DNA of 64,000 nucleotides from Gordonia hirsuta DSM 44140 = NBRC 16056 (GTDB lineage Bacteria > Actinomycetota > Actinomycetes > Mycobacteriales > Mycobacteriaceae). The notes under the pieces are model-generated. The model was not told where the DNA came from, ran no database searches, and saw nothing but the letters and a program-made list of their open reading frames with translations. The DNA lies in NCBI RefSeq assembly GCF_000333015.1, contig NZ_BANT01000027.1, forward strand, positions 20,504 to 84,503. Direction: 5' to 3'. Below are positions 45,144 through 54,189 of the stretch, one piece after another; the stretch's first letter is position 1, and each line of letters opens with the position of its first letter. The translations under genes and the position numbers were made by a program.

Positions 45144-46676
45144 TCAGTCCATCGTCGGGATGACGAACTCGGCGCCGTCCTTGATGCCCGACGGCCAGCG
45201 CGAGGTGACCGTCTTGGTCTTGGTATAGAACTCGATGGCCGCCGGACCGTGCTGGTTCAGGTCACCGAAGCCGGAGCGCTTCCAGCCGCCGAAGGTGTGG
45301 TAGGCCACCGGCACCGGGATCGGCACGTTCACGCCGACCATGCCGACCTGGACCCGGGAGGTGAAGTCGCGGGCCGCATCGCCGTCGCGGGTGAAGATCG
45401 CCACGCCGTTGCCGTACTCGTGCTCGTTCGGCAGCGCCAGCGCCTCCTCGTAGTCGTGGGCGCGCACGATGGTGACCACCGGGCCGAAGATCTCGTCGGT
45501 GTAGATCGACATGTCGGGGGTGACGTGATCGAACAGGGTCGGTCCGATGAAGTAGCCGCCGGACAGATCCTCGCCGTCGAAGCTCTCCTCGCTGGCGCCG
45601 CGGTCACGGCCGTCGACCACCAGCTCCGCGCCGGCCTCGACACCGGCGTCGATGTATCCGCGCACCCGGTCCAGGGCGGCCTGGGTGATCAGCGGCCCGT
45701 AGTCGGACTTCGGATCCAGCGAATGCCCGACGCGCAGCTCGCGCACCTTGGCCGCGAGCTTGTCACGCAGGGCGTTCGCGGTCTGCTCACCGACCGGCAC
45801 CGCCACGCTGATGGCCATGCAGCGCTCGCCGGCGCTGCCGTAGCCGGCGCCCACCAGGGCGTCGACGGCCTGGTCCAGGTCGGCGTCGGGCAGGATGATC
45901 ATGTGGTTCTTGGCGCCGCCGAAGCACTGCGAACGCTTCCCCTCCGCCGCGGCGGTGGCGTAGATGTACTGGGCGATATCCGAGCTGCCGACGAAGCCCA
46001 GGGCCTTGACCTCCGGATGCGTCAGCAAGGCGTCGACGGCCTCCTTATCGCCGTGGACCACCTGGAAGATGCCGTCGGGCAGACCGGCCTCGCTGAACAG
46101 CTCGGCCAGCCGGACCGGCACCGACGGGTCCCGCTCGGAGGGCTTGAGGATGAAGGCGTTGCCGGTGGCCAGCGCCGGGCCGGCCTTCCACAGCGGGATC
46201 ATCGCCGGGAAGTTGAACGGGGTGATGCCGGCGACCACGCCCAGCGGCTGGCGCATGGAGTACACGTCGATTCCGCGGCCGGCACCCTCGGTGTAGGCAC
46301 CCTTGAGCAGGTGCGGGATGCCGATGGAGAACTCGATCACCTCCAGACCGCGCTGGATGTCACCCTTCGCATCGGGCAGCGTCTTACCGTGCTCGAGCGA
46401 CAGCAGCTCGGCCAGCTCGTCGACGTTCTGATTCACCAGATCGACGAAGCGCATCATCACCCGCGCCCGGGCCTGCGGGTTCATGGCCGCCCAGGCCGGC
46501 TGGGCCGCGGCGGCGATCTCCACCGCCTTGGCGACCTCGTCGGTGGTGGCCAGCGGGACCTGCGCGCGGACCTTTCCGGTGCTGGGGACGAAGACGTCGG
46601 CGGTACGACCGCCATCCTGTCCGTCGATGCTGTCGGTACGCTTACCGTCGATGAAGTGGGGAACGATCTGGCTCAT
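45144..46676 (-). CDS. mmsA: Methylmalonate-semialdehyde dehydrogenase (CoA-acylating)
   Basis: 510 residues. FNFPAMIPLWKAGPALATGNAFILKPSERDPSVP (cofactor), GGAKNHMIILPDADLDQAVDALVGAGYGSAGERCMA (catalytic Cys in GERC) and the GGWKRSGFGDLNQHGP end are MMSDH features. It converts (methyl)malonate semialdehyde to propionyl/acetyl-CoA and CO2 in valine breakdown. First gene of the operon, divergent from the LysR gene. Confidence 0.92.
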   Translation of the reverse strand: MSQIVPHFIDGKRTDSIDGQDGGRTADVFVPSTGKVRAQVPLATTDEVAKAVEIAAAAQPAWAAMNPQARARVMMRFVDLVNQNVDELAELLSLEHGKTLPDAKGDIQRGLEVIEFSIGIPHLLKGAYTEGAGRGIDVYSMRQPLGVVAGITPFNFPAMIPLWKAGPALATGNAFILKPSERDPSVPVRLAELFSEAGLPDGIFQVVHGDKEAVDALLTHPEVKALGFVGSSDIAQYIYATAAAEGKRSQCFGGAKNHMIILPDADLDQAVDALVGAGYGSAGERCMAISVAVPVGEQTANALRDKLAAKVRELRVGHSLDPKSDYGPLITQAALDRVRGYIDAGVEAGAELVVDGRDRGASEESFDGEDLSGGYFIGPTLFDHVTPDMSIYTDEIFGPVVTIVRAHDYEEALALPNEHEYGNGVAIFTRDGDAARDFTSRVQVGMVGVNVPIPVPVAYHTFGGWKRSGFGDLNQHGPAAIEFYTKTKTVTSRWPSGIKDGAEFVIPTMD

Positions 46677-46770
46677 GACGTTGAGCCTGTCAACTCCGCC
46701 GGGGTCCGGTCAACGACCAATGGCGCACCCCGCCGGTGCAGATCTGCACGGGCAGCCGGGATAACCGGCA

Positions 46771-46776
46771 TATGAT
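46771..46776 (+). promoter_or_regulatory. -10 element for a leaderless LysR transcript
   Basis: TATGAT, a near-perfect -10, ends 6 bases before the GTG at 46783, and no ribosome site exists, so the mRNA likely starts at the GTG. Confidence 0.65.
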
Positions 46777-46782
46777 TGCACT

Positions 46783-47733
46783 GTGACCCGACCGCCCGCC
46801 GAGGCGCGCGATGTCCGCGCCGACGACCTCCGCTACCTCCTCGCCGTCGCCCGTACCGGCAGCCGCACCGTGGCCGCCGCCGATCTGGGGGTCGATGCCA
46901 GCACGGTGACCCGGCGGGTCCGGGCACTGGAGCAGGCCCTGGGGGTGCGGCTGGTGGAACAGGGCGCCCAGAGCTGGGAGCTGACCGAATCGGGCCGGCT
47001 GGTCGCAGCCACCGCCACCCCGATCGAGACCGCCGTCGAACACGCTCTGGACGTGGTGGCCGGCGCCGAAGAGGAGTCGCTGCGCGGCAATGTCCGGGTC
47101 AGTGCTCCCGATGCTTTCGGCGCCTACTTCGTGGCCCCGGCGCTGGTGCGGTTGCGCCAGCGGCATCCGCATCTGACGGTGGAACTGCTGACGGTGACCC
47201 GCCAGCTCAATCTGCACCAGTCCGGCTTCGATGTGGTGATCGCCGTGGGCAATCCGGCCAGCAGCCGCCTGGTCAGCGAGACCCTGACCGAATACACACT
47301 GGGCCTGTACGCCACCGAGGAGTACCTGGCCGAATACGGCGAATTGACCTCATTGGCCGATCTGAAACGGCATCCGCTGATCTGGTACGTCGACTCACTG
47401 CTGCAGGTCGGCGACCTGGATCTGGACAAGCATCTGCCGCAGAATCCGGCGAAGCTGATGTCGACCAGCGTCTTCGCCCAGGTGGAGGCGGTCAGCGCCG
47501 GCGGCGGCATCGGGTTGCTGCCGGCGTTCGTGGCCGGCCGTCACCCCCGGCTGCGCCGGCTGCTGCCCGATCAGGTGGACGTGCGCCTGCAGTTCTGCCT
47601 GGCCGCGCGCCGCGAGGGGCTGTCCAGCGCGGCGGTGCAGGCGATCCGCTCGGCCGTCCACGAGGAGTTGCGCGGGCGGATCGGGGAACTGCTCCCGGAC
47701 GCCGCCGACGGACTCAGTCGACGCGAGGTTTGA
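46783..47733 (+). CDS. LysR-family regulator, divergent from mmsA
   Basis: 316 residues. HTH region [39 protein letters not shown] (residues about 13-51) followed by a substrate-binding domain ([28 protein letters not shown] ...). Start GTG 46783 is supported by the leaderless promoter; 106 bases separate it from mmsA. LysR genes commonly control the adjacent divergent operon, so valine catabolism is the likely target. Convergent overlap of 20 bases with lysS. Confidence 0.87.
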   Translation: MTRPPAEARDVRADDLRYLLAVARTGSRTVAAADLGVDASTVTRRVRALEQALGVRLVEQGAQSWELTESGRLVAATATPIETAVEHALDVVAGAEEESLRGNVRVSAPDAFGAYFVAPALVRLRQRHPHLTVELLTVTRQLNLHQSGFDVVIAVGNPASSRLVSETLTEYTLGLYATEEYLAEYGELTSLADLKRHPLIWYVDSLLQVGDLDLDKHLPQNPAKLMSTSVFAQVEAVSAGGGIGLLPAFVAGRHPRLRRLLPDQVDVRLQFCLAARREGLSSAAVQAIRSAVHEELRGRIGELLPDAADGLSRREV

Positions 47734-49246
47734 CCAGCGGGAAGAGCACCGTCTCGCGGATACCCAGACCGGTCAGCGCCATCAGCAGCCGGTCCAGACC
47801 CATGCCGGTGCCGGTGGTCGGCGGCATCGCGTACTCCATCGCGGTGAGGAACTCCTCGTCGAGCACCATCGCCTCATCGTCGCCGGCGGCCGCCAGACGT
47901 GCCTGGTCGACGAACCGCTCACGCTGGATGATCGGGTCGATCAGCTCGGAGTAGCCGGTGGCCAATTCGAAACCGCGAACGTACAGATCCCACTTCTCCA
48001 CCACACCGGGGACGCTGCGATGCGCGCGCACCAGCGGGGAGGTCTCCACCGGGAAGTCGCGGACGAACACCGGCTGATCGATCTTCGCCCCGACCAGGTG
48101 CTCCCACAGTTCCTCGACCAGTTTGCCGTGCCCGTAGCCCTTGTCCTTGGGCACCTGCAGACCGACCTGGTCGGCGATCTCCAGCAGTTCCTCGACGGTG
48201 GTCACCTCCGGCACGATCTCGCGGCCGAGCGCCTCCGACAGCGACGGGTACATCTCGACGCTGAGCCACTCACCCCCCAGGTCGTAGGTCGACCCGTCGG
48301 GCATGGTCGGGGTCAGGGTGCCCAGCGCGCCCAGGGCGACGGCCTGGATCAGCTCGCGGGTCATGGTCGCCGAGTCGTTGTAGTCGCCGTAGGCCTGGTA
48401 GGTCTCCATCATCGCGAACTCGGGCGAATGCGTGGAGTCGGCGCCCTCGTTGCGGAAGTTGCGGTTCACCTCGAAGACCCGGTCGATGCCGCCGACCACG
48501 CACCGCTTGAGGAACAGTTCCGGCGCGATCCGCAGGTACAGATCCATATCGAAGGCGTTGGACCGGGTGACGAACGGCCGGGCGGCGGCGCCGCCGTGCA
48601 GGGTCTGCAGCATCGGCGTCTCGACCTCGAGGAAGCCGCGGTCGGTCATGAACTCGCGCAGCTTCGCCATCACCTTGACGCGCAGCCGGGCCATCTCGCG
48701 GGCCTCCGGGCGCACGATCAGGTCGACGTACCGCTGACGGACCCGCGCCTCCTCGCTCATCTCCTTGTGCGCCACCGGCAGCGGGCGCAGCGCCTTGGCG
48801 GCCATCTGCCAATCGTCGGCCATCACCGACAGCTCACCGGTGCGCGAACTGATCACCTGACCGTGGACGAAGACGATGTCGCCCAGGTCGACGTCGGCCT
48901 TCCACCGGGCCAGCGACTCCTCCCCGACCCCATTGAAACTGACCATCGCCTGCAGCTGGGTGCCGTCGCCCTCCTGCAGGGTGGCGAAGCACAGCTTGCC
49001 CTTGTTGCGCAGAAAGATGACGCGACCGGCCACCCCGGCGGTCACCCCGGTCTCGGTGCCGGCCTCCAGACCGTCGTACTGTTCGCGCAGCTCGGCCAGG
49101 GTGTGCGTGCGCCCGACGCCGACCGGGTACGCCTCGCGGCCCTCGTCGAGGATCCGGGCCCGCTTCTCGCGGCGGATTCGCAGCTGCTCGGGAGTCTGGT
49201 CGTCGGTCTCGGGGTCCCCGGCGGGCGGGTGCTGGCGGTCGCTCAC
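47714..49246 (-). CDS. lysS: Lysyl-tRNA synthetase, class II
   Basis: 510 residues. OB-fold anticodon-binding domain ([30 protein letters not shown]) then the class II catalytic core: [10 protein letters not shown] (motif 1), [32 protein letters not shown] (motif 2) and [25 protein letters not shown] (motif 3). An N-terminal extension of about 25 hydrophilic residues precedes it. In mycobacteria lysS is Rv3598c, close to panCD and coaX, as here. Confidence 0.95.
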   Translation of the reverse strand: MSDRQHPPAGDPETDDQTPEQLRIRREKRARILDEGREAYPVGVGRTHTLAELREQYDGLEAGTETGVTAGVAGRVIFLRNKGKLCFATLQEGDGTQLQAMVSFNGVGEESLARWKADVDLGDIVFVHGQVISSRTGELSVMADDWQMAAKALRPLPVAHKEMSEEARVRQRYVDLIVRPEAREMARLRVKVMAKLREFMTDRGFLEVETPMLQTLHGGAAARPFVTRSNAFDMDLYLRIAPELFLKRCVVGGIDRVFEVNRNFRNEGADSTHSPEFAMMETYQAYGDYNDSATMTRELIQAVALGALGTLTPTMPDGSTYDLGGEWLSVEMYPSLSEALGREIVPEVTTVEELLEIADQVGLQVPKDKGYGHGKLVEELWEHLVGAKIDQPVFVRDFPVETSPLVRAHRSVPGVVEKWDLYVRGFELATGYSELIDPIIQRERFVDQARLAAAGDDEAMVLDEEFLTAMEYAMPPTTGTGMGLDRLLMALTGLGIRETVLFPLVKPRVD

Positions 49247-49285
49247 GAGGTATCACAGTAGGCGCGCCGCAGGCCAGACCGCCAA

Positions 49286-49750
49286 TCAGAGGAAGAAAGT
49301 GTGCGCATCGGAGGTCTCGGCCGGGGCGATCCGGGCGGCCCGCAGCGCACGGTGACCCCCCAGCAGAAAACGCGTCCCGCGCACGCCGCGCGCCTGCAGA
49401 TGCCAGGCGACCCATTCGGCGTCGTACCCGTCCTCGGTGACGATCAGCCACCGGGCCGTCGTCGACGCCGAGCGCAGGGCCGCCGGACCGTGCGGGGTCA
49501 GGGCGGTCAGAGCCTCGTCCAGGGGCAGGGCCAGCGCGCCCAGCAGGGCGCCGTGCGCATGCCGGGACGCCCGGTCGCGCAGATCCACCACGACGGCCCC
49601 GGCCGCGACGGCGGCGGTGAATCCGCCGGGCTGGACCGACAGCGGAGCGCCGGCAGAGGGCACGGAGACGACCGGCGTCGCCGGCAGGATCGCCGGTGCG
49701 GGTGCGGCGGCAGGAAGGGTACGGGAGGGGAACTCGAGGGTGAGCGTCAT
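49286..49750 (-). CDS. Rhodanese-like protein lacking the catalytic cysteine
   Basis: 154 residues. Ala/Pro-rich N-terminus, then a rhodanese fold: GAVVVDLRDRASRHAHGALLGALALPLD (first loop) and the active-site strand reading LIVTEDGYDAEW, where rhodaneses have Cys in place of Thr. So sulfurtransferase activity is not expected, or it uses another residue (the protein has no Cys at all). The gene is preceded by a Cys-rich leader ORF, which suggests induction when cysteine is short. Ribosome site ACAGGA before ATG 49750. Confidence 0.8.
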   Translation of the reverse strand: MTLTLEFPSRTLPAAAPAPAILPATPVVSVPSAGAPLSVQPGGFTAAVAAGAVVVDLRDRASRHAHGALLGALALPLDEALTALTPHGPAALRSASTTARWLIVTEDGYDAEWVAWHLQARGVRGTRFLLGGHRALRAARIAPAETSDAHTFFL

Positions 49751-49832
49751 CGGAAGAACAGTCCTGTGGTGATCGGAGTACGGCGGAAGTGGCGGGCGAG
49801 GACAGGGAACACCGGAAGGCGCTCGACCTGGG

Positions 49833-49868
49833 TCAGCGGCGACAACACTCCAGACAGCTCATGATCAC
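49833..49868 (-). CDS. Cysteine-rich leader peptide, putative cysteine-responsive attenuator
   Basis: 11 codons from GTG 49868 (GTG ATC ATG AGC TGT CTG GAG TGT TGT CGC CGC TGA), encoding MIMSCLECCRR with three Cys codons. A promoter fits exactly: -35 TTGGCC (49904-49899), 17-base spacer, -10 CAGACT (49881-49876), then 7 bases to the GTG, so the transcript would be leaderless. The rhodanese start is 82 bases downstream on the same strand. Leaderless short ORFs rich in Cys codons are known cysteine-responsive attenuators upstream of sulfur genes in mycobacteria. Too short for any standard ORF finder; peptide itself may have no function. Confidence 0.72.
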   Translation of the reverse strand: MIMSCLECCRR

Positions 49869-49875
49869 GAGGCCC

Positions 49876-49904
49876 AGTCTGCCAGCCCCGACGGATCCGG
49901 CCAA
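49876..49904 (-). promoter_or_regulatory. Promoter of the cysteine leader / rhodanese unit
   Basis: TTGGCC (-35, 49899-49904), spacer of 17 bases, CAGACT (-10, 49876-49881) and 7 bases to a GTG start codon at 49868. Confidence 0.6.
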
Positions 49905-50045
49905 GAGTTTTGTGCACGGGTGCGATTAATCGCCTGTCCACCCCGGACAGCGACGACGCCCCGACCCCGATGCGCCCGCCGGCCGCCGCTGTGCGCCCGA
50001 GAGCGCCCCTTCCCGGCGCGATCGCACTAGCCTGAGCATCACGTC

Positions 50046-50120
50046 TCGACCACCGAACTTTTCGACCCCGAACTTTTCGACCCCGAACGTTTCGACCCCG
50101 AACGTTTCGACCACTGCAGG
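50046..50120. repeat. Tandem 15-bp repeat upstream of the maltokinase-like gene
   Basis: Five successive 15-bp units beginning TTCGACCCCGAACNT (first and last variant), from 50046 to about 50120, in the 5' region of the gene at 50130. The 380-base gap 49751-50129 holds only this repeat, the leader ORF and its promoter. The repeat overlaps the gene's upstream region and could act as a repeated protein-binding site or be a slipped-strand array. Confidence 0.85.
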
Positions 50121-50129
50121 AGGAAGATC

Positions 50130-50741
50130 ATGAGCGGTGTGGCAGTGATCTACGACGCCGAACTCAGTCCGACCAAGGAGGAGATCGCGGCCCGGCACGC
50201 GGGGATCGGCGCGCTGCACGGGTCTTACCGCCTGGTCGATCCGGACGGGGTGGTCGGGATCGAAGTACTCGTGGGCCCCGACGCCCAGGGCCGTACCGCG
50301 CAGTTCCCGGTGACCTATCGTCCGGCCGAGGTCGATCCCGCGCACACCCTCACCCGCATGGACCACAGCGTGCTCGGCGAACGCTGGGTGACCGCTGCGC
50401 TGGGCGATCCGGTGGCGGTGACGCAGTTGCTGCGCACCATCGTCGAAGGCGATGACGGGGCGCGGCGCTCCGACGGCGTACCGGCCGTCCTGGAGCTGCG
50501 CGGCACCGGTGCCGAACAGGACTGCCCGGTCACCGACGTCGCACTCGCCCAGGTCAGCGCCGACCGGGTCCGCGGCACCGCCGCCCTCGGCGGGCAGGTC
50601 CGCTCCTTCGAGCTGGTGCTGCCGCAGATCGTGCGTGAGCTGTCCGGCGACGCCGACGAGACCGTCCTGCGCCTGCTGGGCCGGGCACCCGGAAGCCCGG
50701 AGCATCCGCAGGTCCTTGCCGAGCTGATCCTGCCCGGCTGA
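50130..50741 (+). CDS. Maltokinase N-terminal cap-like domain protein
   Basis: 203 residues from ATG 50130 after AGGAGGAAG. The sequence (MSGVAVIYDAELSPTKEEIAARHAGIGALHGSYRLVDPDGVVGIEVLVG ... PVTYRPAEV) resembles the small stand-alone homologues of the maltokinase N-terminal cap (CG0192-type) found in actinobacteria. The rest is beta-rich and acidic with a hydrophobic C-terminus. No enzymatic motif. Preceded by the 15-bp repeats; no tight neighbour. Confidence 0.68.
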   Translation: MSGVAVIYDAELSPTKEEIAARHAGIGALHGSYRLVDPDGVVGIEVLVGPDAQGRTAQFPVTYRPAEVDPAHTLTRMDHSVLGERWVTAALGDPVAVTQLLRTIVEGDDGARRSDGVPAVLELRGTGAEQDCPVTDVALAQVSADRVRGTAALGGQVRSFELVLPQIVRELSGDADETVLRLLGRAPGSPEHPQVLAELILPG

Positions 50742-50815
50742 GACCGCCGAATCGGGCAGCAGCCAATTCTTCCCGGCGATGCCCGGCAGCGGCTCCCCGT
50801 TCATTGTGCGGCGGC

Positions 50816-50821
50816 TACTGT
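50816..50821 (+). promoter_or_regulatory. -10 element for a leaderless phosphoesterase transcript
   Basis: TACTGT (TAnnnT) ends 6 bases before ATG 50828; no ribosome site is present. Confidence 0.5.
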
Positions 50822-50827
50822 GAGGCC

Positions 50828-52522
50828 ATGCCGGACTCCGTTCCTCGTCGCAGCCGCTCCGAAATCTCTCGCCGCACCTTCCTGGCCGCCGCAGGTATGG
50901 CCGCCGGAACGGTCGCTGCGGCCGGCGCCGGCGGACTGGTGTCCGCGCAGCCGGGCGCGTTGGCCGGGGCGAACACCGCCGGCACCACCCTGGCCCGGGT
51001 CGCGGTGCCGGGCCGGGCCCGCAAGGGCGGCTACCGCAAACTCACCGAGGGCCCGGGGTGGCCGCTGTTCGTGCGTCAGGAGCTGGCGCCGGCGCGGACC
51101 GGCCGCGACGATCGCCGCACCGCGCTGGCCTGCTTCGTGCAGACCACCGACATCCACATCACCGATGTGCAGAGTCCGGCCCGCTTCGAGTACGTCCATC
51201 CGATCCAGGGTCCGGCGTACCGGCCGCAGGAGGCCCTGGGCACACAGGGTGCGGTGGCACTGATCAACCGCATCAACCAGGTCGGGGCCGGACCGTTCAC
51301 CGGGCGCCGGTTCGACGCGGTGGTGAGCACCGGCGATAACACCGACAACCACGAGCACATCGAACTCGACTGGTTCCTGAACCTGATGTCCGGCGGCGAT
51401 ATCACCCCGAACACGGGGGCGAAGGACCGCTTCGAGGGTGTGCAGGCGCTCGGCTCGCAGCTGTACTACCGGCCGGAGCTGCCGTCCGGCGACATCTACA
51501 AGGAGCGCGGCTTCGTGCAGATCCCGGGACTGCTGCGTGCGGCGATGCGCACCCACCGCAGCCCGGGCCTGAACATGCCGTGGTATTCGGTGTTCGGCAA
51601 CCACGACGACCAGTTCCTGGGCACCGTCCCCAACGGGGTCCTGGACTGGATGTACCTCTCGGGCACCAAATTCGATCTGCCCGGCACCGATCCGGCCGTC
51701 GCCCAGATCGCCGGGGCGCTGCGCACCAATCCGGCGGCGCTGGGACCGTTGCTGAACACGTTGGCGATCACCGGCCCCTCGTTCGCGGTCACCCCCGACG
51801 AGCGTCGTCGTCCCTTCACCCCACAGCAATACGTCCGCGCCCACTTCGCGCCGTCGGCCACGGGCGCCGGTCCGGTGGGCCACGGTTTCTCCGCACCCGA
51901 CGGGCCCACCTGGTACACCTTCCAGCTCGCCCCGGGGGTGCGCGGGATCGCGATGAACACCACCAACAGCCTGGGTATCGCCGACGGCTCGATGGGTGAG
52001 AAGCAGCTGCGCTGGATCGACCGTCAGCTCACGCGTTTCCGGGACGAACTGGTGCTGGTGTTCAGCCACCACACCTCGGCCACGATGACCGCCAAGCTGC
52101 CCAATCCGGAGACGCCGGGTGAGCGCCAGTATCTGGGCGCCGATCTGGTCGCCATGCTCAAACGGCATCGGAATCTGATCGCCTGGGTCAACGGCCACAC
52201 TCACAAGAACGAGATGATCGCGCACCGCAGCACCAACGCCAAGCACAGTTTCTGGGAGATCAACACTGCCAGCCACATCGACTTCCCGCAGTTGGCCCGG
52301 ATCATCGAGATCACCGACAACCGGGACGGCACGCTGAGTATCTTCACCCCGCTCATCGAGGCCGACAGCCCGTACACTGCCGACGAGGACGATCTCTCGC
52401 CCGCCGGGCTGGCCAGCCTGTACCGCGAGCTGAGCTACAACGATCTGCACTTCCAGGACGATCTGCTCGGCCGGCCCGCCGACCGCAACTGCGAGTTGCT
52501 GCTGGCCCACCCGCACCGCTGA
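50828..52522 (+). CDS. Tat-exported metallophosphoesterase
   Basis: 564 residues from ATG 50828. The N-terminus RRSRSEISRRTFLAAAGMAAGTVAAAGAGGLVSA is a Tat-type signal (SRRTFLA twin-arginine motif). Metallophosphoesterase residues: QTTDIHITD, STGDNTDNHEH, VFGNHDD and WVNGHTHKN, in order. This is the TIGR03767-like family of secreted actinobacterial phosphoesterases with large inserts. Exported function (perhaps phosphate scavenging or nucleotide hydrolysis) is inferred. Convergent with the MaoC-like gene with a 4-base gap. Confidence 0.85.
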   Translation: MPDSVPRRSRSEISRRTFLAAAGMAAGTVAAAGAGGLVSAQPGALAGANTAGTTLARVAVPGRARKGGYRKLTEGPGWPLFVRQELAPARTGRDDRRTALACFVQTTDIHITDVQSPARFEYVHPIQGPAYRPQEALGTQGAVALINRINQVGAGPFTGRRFDAVVSTGDNTDNHEHIELDWFLNLMSGGDITPNTGAKDRFEGVQALGSQLYYRPELPSGDIYKERGFVQIPGLLRAAMRTHRSPGLNMPWYSVFGNHDDQFLGTVPNGVLDWMYLSGTKFDLPGTDPAVAQIAGALRTNPAALGPLLNTLAITGPSFAVTPDERRRPFTPQQYVRAHFAPSATGAGPVGHGFSAPDGPTWYTFQLAPGVRGIAMNTTNSLGIADGSMGEKQLRWIDRQLTRFRDELVLVFSHHTSATMTAKLPNPETPGERQYLGADLVAMLKRHRNLIAWVNGHTHKNEMIAHRSTNAKHSFWEINTASHIDFPQLARIIEITDNRDGTLSIFTPLIEADSPYTADEDDLSPAGLASLYRELSYNDLHFQDDLLGRPADRNCELLLAHPHR

Positions 52523-52526
52523 GCGG

Positions 52527-52955
52527 TCAGGCGGCCACGACGACGATGCAGCGCGCCGACAGCACCGTGCGGTCGGCGACGGTCATCTCGATGTCCAGGG
52601 TCACATCGCCGCGGCCGCGGTCGCGGTCCAGGGTGATCTGGGCGATGCGGGCCAGGCCCGAGAGCACCTCGCCGGGGCGGACCGGACGGGCGAACTGCAC
52701 CTGGTCCAGGGTGCGCCCGGCGATCGTCTTCCACTGCGCGTACACGCTTTCCACGCACAGCCGCTGCATGATCCCCAGGGTCTGGATGCCGCTGGCGATC
52801 AATCCGCCGTAGGGGCTGTGCGTCGCGGCTTCGGGGTCGGTGTGAAAGTACTGCGGATCCCACTGCCGGGCGAAGGCGACGATGTCGTCGCCGGTCAGCG
52901 CGTACTCCCCGAGCCGGTAGACGGCACCGACCTGCAGATCGCCGGCGCCGATCAT
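52527..52955 (-). CDS. MaoC-like hot-dog dehydratase
   Basis: 142 residues from ATG 52955, overlapping the coaX stop by 4 bases. AFARQWDPQYFHTDPEAATHSPYGGLIASGIQTLG is the MaoC/R-hydratase signature with the catalytic Asp and His (D..H), followed by VQFARPVRPGEVL. Such single-domain MaoC proteins hydrate enoyl-CoA or act as fatty acid enzymes. Last gene of the panC-panD-coaX operon; why it is there is unclear. Confidence 0.82.
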   Translation of the reverse strand: MIGAGDLQVGAVYRLGEYALTGDDIVAFARQWDPQYFHTDPEAATHSPYGGLIASGIQTLGIMQRLCVESVYAQWKTIAGRTLDQVQFARPVRPGEVLSGLARIAQITLDRDRGRGDVTLDIEMTVADRTVLSARCIVVVAA

Positions 52956-53749
52956 CGCCGTGCCTGCCGGGAGCGCTCGTACACCCGGCGCAGCCCGTCC
53001 AGGCTCAGATGCGGGACGTGTTCGGTGAGGGTGTCGCATTCGTCGAACATCAGCGGCGCCAGATAGCCGGTGGCGATCACGGCGACATCGGGGGTATCGA
53101 ATCCGGGCACCTGCGCGGTGATCCGGTCGACCAACGCGTCGACCTGTCCGGCGAAGCCGAACAGGATGCCCGACTGCAGGGCCTCGACAGTGTTCTTCCC
53201 GATCACACTGCGGGGTCGCCGCAATTCCACCTTGCGGACGGTGACGGTGTGTTCGCTGAGCGCCTCGACGGCCAGGTTCACGCCGGGGGCGATCGCGCCG
53301 CCGAGGAACTCGCCGGCGGCCGAGACGGCGTCGACCACGGTGGCGGTGCCGAAGGCCACGACGATGCACGGGCGGCCCGGATGGGTGGCCGCCGCCGCCA
53401 TCGCATTGGCGACGCGGTCGGTGCCGACCTCCTTGGGGTTGTCCACCAGCAGCGGCAGGCCGGTGCGCACGCCGGGTTCGAGCAGCACGTGCGGTCCGGC
53501 GCCGAAGTAGCGGGGCAGCATCGCGCGGATCTCGCGCAGCAGGGACGGGACGGTGGAGAGGGCGGCCACCGCCGTCACGCGCTCGATATCGTCGCCGAGC
53601 AGACCGCGCAGGGTGAGGGCGAGCTCATCGGCGGTCAGGTGCGGCTGGGTGTGAATGCGCCAGTCCCGCACCAAGGAGGCGTGATCGCCGAAACCCGCGA
53701 ACACCCCGATGTGGATGTTCGTGTTTCCGACGTCGACCGTGAGGAGCAT
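52952..53749 (-). CDS. coaX: Type III pantothenate kinase
   Basis: 265 residues. DVGNTNIHIGVFAG (phosphate loop, residues 5-18), KEVGTDRVANAMAA and IVVAFGTATVVDAVSAAGEFLGGAIAPGVNLA are the CoaX signatures. It catalyses the first step of CoA synthesis and lies 11 bases downstream of panD, with panC before it. Confidence 0.92.
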   Translation of the reverse strand: MLLTVDVGNTNIHIGVFAGFGDHASLVRDWRIHTQPHLTADELALTLRGLLGDDIERVTAVAALSTVPSLLREIRAMLPRYFGAGPHVLLEPGVRTGLPLLVDNPKEVGTDRVANAMAAAATHPGRPCIVVAFGTATVVDAVSAAGEFLGGAIAPGVNLAVEALSEHTVTVRKVELRRPRSVIGKNTVEALQSGILFGFAGQVDALVDRITAQVPGFDTPDVAVIATGYLAPLMFDECDTLTEHVPHLSLDGLRRVYERSRQARR

Positions 53750-53760
53750 CGGTGCGGCGG

Positions 53761-54186
53761 TCAGGCCAGGGCGTCGGCCAGCCGGCGCGGATCCTTCAGA
53801 CCCGAATCGGCGGGCACATCGGCCGGATCGTCGCTGAGGGTGACCGGCCGGTTGCTCTCGTCGACGAAGACCACCTGCGGGGCGTAGTCACGCACCTCCT
53901 GCTCGTTGAGGATGCCGTAGGCGATGATGATCACCAGGTCGCCGGGGTGCACCAGATGGGCCGCGGCACCGTTGATCCCGATGACGCCGCTACCGCGTTC
54001 GCCTTCGATCACGTAGGTCTCCAGGCGGTTGCCGTTGTCGATGTCGACGATCGCGACCTGCTCGCCTTCGATCAGGCCGGCGGCATCGAGCAGATCGGCG
54101 TCGATGGTGACCGAGCCGACGTAGTGCAGGTCGGCCTGCGTCACCGTGGCGCGGTGGATCTTGGACTTCATCATGGTGCGGAACAT
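53761..54186 (-). CDS. panD: Aspartate 1-decarboxylase
   Basis: 141 residues. [21 protein letters not shown] holds the self-cleavage site between Gly24 and Ser25, producing the pyruvoyl enzyme; [22 protein letters not shown] follows. It makes beta-alanine for PanC. panC ends 3 bases before the panD start (TAA at 54190). Confidence 0.94.
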   Translation of the reverse strand: MFRTMMKSKIHRATVTQADLHYVGSVTIDADLLDAAGLIEGEQVAIVDIDNGNRLETYVIEGERGSGVIGINGAAAHLVHPGDLVIIIAYGILNEQEVRDYAPQVVFVDESNRPVTLSDDPADVPADSGLKDPRRLADALA

Positions 54187-54189
54187 TGC

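Noticed and set aside
33517..47733. Three convergent gene pairs each overlapping by exactly 20 bases (33517-33536, 43084-43103, 47714-47733)
   Set aside because: The equal length looks striking but each arises from normal stop placement; no shared sequence was seen, so taken as coincidence.
49747..49941. 64-codon minus-strand ORF upstream of the rhodanese gene
   Set aside because: Overlaps the leader promoter and leader ORF in another frame, has no ribosome site and no homology.
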